Positions 63,315 through 64,000 of a DNA stretch of 64,000 nucleotides are shown piece after piece. Made by a program: the position numbers and the translations under genes. The DNA is from Pseudosulfitobacter pseudonitzschiae (lineage in GTDB: Bacteria; Pseudomonadota; Alphaproteobacteria; Rhodobacterales; Rhodobacteraceae): positions 806,001 to 870,000 of the forward strand of contig NZ_FQVP01000001.1 of NCBI RefSeq assembly GCF_900129395.1, written 5' to 3'. The first letter of the stretch is position 1. The number at the start of each line of letters is the position of its first letter. The notes beneath the pieces were generated by a model. That model was not told the DNA's origin. It did no database searches and saw only the letters and a program-made list of their open reading frames with translations.

Positions 63315-63521
63315 TCATTGACCCCGGTTGTGGGTCTGCGCATACATTTGCGCAATCATCCGGCTGGCGGTCTTTTCAAACAGACAAGGGATCACCGCGT
63401 GGACCAGCGCCGCACCGCCTGCCGCAAACAACCGCACCGCAAAGCGCCCTGCGAACAGCATATGTTCGAAATAGCTTTCATCGACAGTGCGCGGGTGGCT
63501 GAGGAAAATGCGTGCGATCAT
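63315..63521 (-). CDS. DUF6356 family small membrane protein
   Basis: 68 residues. MIARIFLSHPRTVDESYFEHMLFAGRF leads into one hydrophobic segment (LFAAGGAALVHAVIPCLF) and a polar end (TASRMIAQMYAQ), the DUF6356 pattern. Probably a single-pass or hairpin inner-membrane protein of unknown function. The ATG at 63521 fits the family; the frame is open 31 codons further. It is 3 bp from the amidotransferase gene and divergent from the Lrp-type gene. Confidence 0.82.
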   Translation of the reverse strand: MIARIFLSHPRTVDESYFEHMLFAGRFAVRLFAAGGAALVHAVIPCLFEKTASRMIAQMYAQTHNRGQ

Positions 63522-63635
63522 GGGTTTGCTCCTGTTTTTCTGTGCGCAATTTGCCCGTTTTCCGGCTGGAAGAGGTCCCAAATTTAAACCGTCTTGGCGG
63601 TTGCATTGGGACATTATCCAAAGTAAACGGGCGGT

Positions 63636-64000
63636 ATGTTGAATTTAGACGACATCGACCGCAATCTGCTGAGTGAACTGCAACGCGATGCAAGCCAATC
63701 ACTGGATTCGCTCAGCGATACGGTGGGCCTGTCGCGCAATGCCTGCTGGCGGCGCATCCGCCTGATGGAGGACGCAGGCATCATCACCGCGCGCGTCACC
63801 CTGGTGGACCCGGCCAAGATCGGCCTGCCGCTGATGGTGTTCATGCAAATCCGCACCGGCAGCCACGATCCCGACTGGCAGGCACGCTTTGCCGCCGCTG
63901 CCAAGGCAATCCCGGGTATCCTGAGCGTCTACCGCATGACCGGCGACCTTGATTACCTGGTGCGCGCCCGTGTGGCGGATATGGCGGGCTATGACCGTCT
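63636..64000 (+). CDS. Lrp/AsnC family transcriptional regulator (cut by window edge)
   Basis: 121 codons visible, no stop before the right edge. LDDIDRNLLSELQRDASQSLDSLSDTVGLSRNACWRRIRLMEDAGIITARVTLVDPAKIGLPLMVFM is the Lrp helix-turn-helix plus hinge. The RAM/AsnC ligand-binding domain starts at IRTGSHD and reaches MTGDLDYLVRARVADM, and continues outside. Lrp-type proteins sense amino acids. It is divergent from the DUF6356-amidotransferase pair, whose promoter it may control. Confidence 0.92.
   Translation, partial: MLNLDDIDRNLLSELQRDASQSLDSLSDTVGLSRNACWRRIRLMEDAGIITARVTLVDPAKIGLPLMVFMQIRTGSHDPDWQARFAAAAKAIPGILSVYRMTGDLDYLVRARVADMAGYDR

Overview
The window looks like chromosomal DNA of an alphaproteobacterium of the order Rhodobacterales, probably a marine Roseobacter-group member. 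Reasons: high GC, dense short-spaced operons with many ATGA overlaps, a class II DAHP synthase, an iscR-nifS-sufB-sufC-sufD-sufS operon whose IscR has only one cysteine, an ACP/ketosynthase pair next to lpxD, CtrA-type TTAA-N7-TTAA boxes, a fused MrpA/B, and several solute-binding-protein-dependent ABC importers. No phage, transposase or CRISPR array is visible. This placement is inferred from gene content; no database search was possible.

Layout. 1-5.7 kb: start of gmk (cut by the window edge), yicC, a PAS-domain gene behind CtrA-like boxes, class II DAHP synthase, a GlxA-type AraC regulator and a secreted PQQ-dependent sugar dehydrogenase. 5.9-11.2 kb: a complete branched-chain-amino-acid-type ABC importer. 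11.3-14 kb: a HerA-like ATPase, a 490-bp gene-free stretch with two candidate small RNAs, and an IalB-type secreted protein. 14-19.2 kb: cell-envelope genes (ketosynthase, ACP, lpxD, an L,D-transpeptidase, a Tat-exported DUF882 peptidase). 19.4-27.2 kb: a dipeptide-type ABC importer in one operon with a HAD phosphatase and a metallophosphoesterase, with a divergent LysR regulator; organophosphate uptake is suggested. 27.2-29.5 kb: tex.

29.7-42 kb is the most interesting part. One long leftward gene run holds an RpiR-type regulator, a complete peptide-type ABC importer, an M81 (MlrC-like) metallopeptidase, davA and davB (lysine monooxygenase route). Divergent from it, sharing one palindromic control region, are an N-acylamino-acid racemase and a GNAT acyltransferase. 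Together this reads as a system that imports lysine- or D-amino-acid-containing peptides, inverts D-residues through N-acyl intermediates and degrades L-lysine to 5-aminovalerate. The combination is inferred, not demonstrated.

42.4-48.3 kb: a six-gene Mrp Na+/H+ antiporter operon (A/B fused, C, D, E, F, G). 48.4-50.3 kb: a TetR gene with an operator inside its promoter, the debris of at least two genes (one a glutathione S-transferase C-terminus), a VOC protein and tRNA-Arg(CCG). 50.4-58.9 kb: the Suf Fe-S cluster operon, which carries two YIP1-type membrane proteins and a polysaccharide pyruvyl transferase between sufB and sufC. 58.9-64 kb: an alpha/beta hydrolase, a small unknown protein, an HD phosphohydrolase, a DUF7282-like secreted protein, icd, a class II amidotransferase with a DUF6356 protein, and the start of an Lrp/AsnC regulator cut by the right edge.
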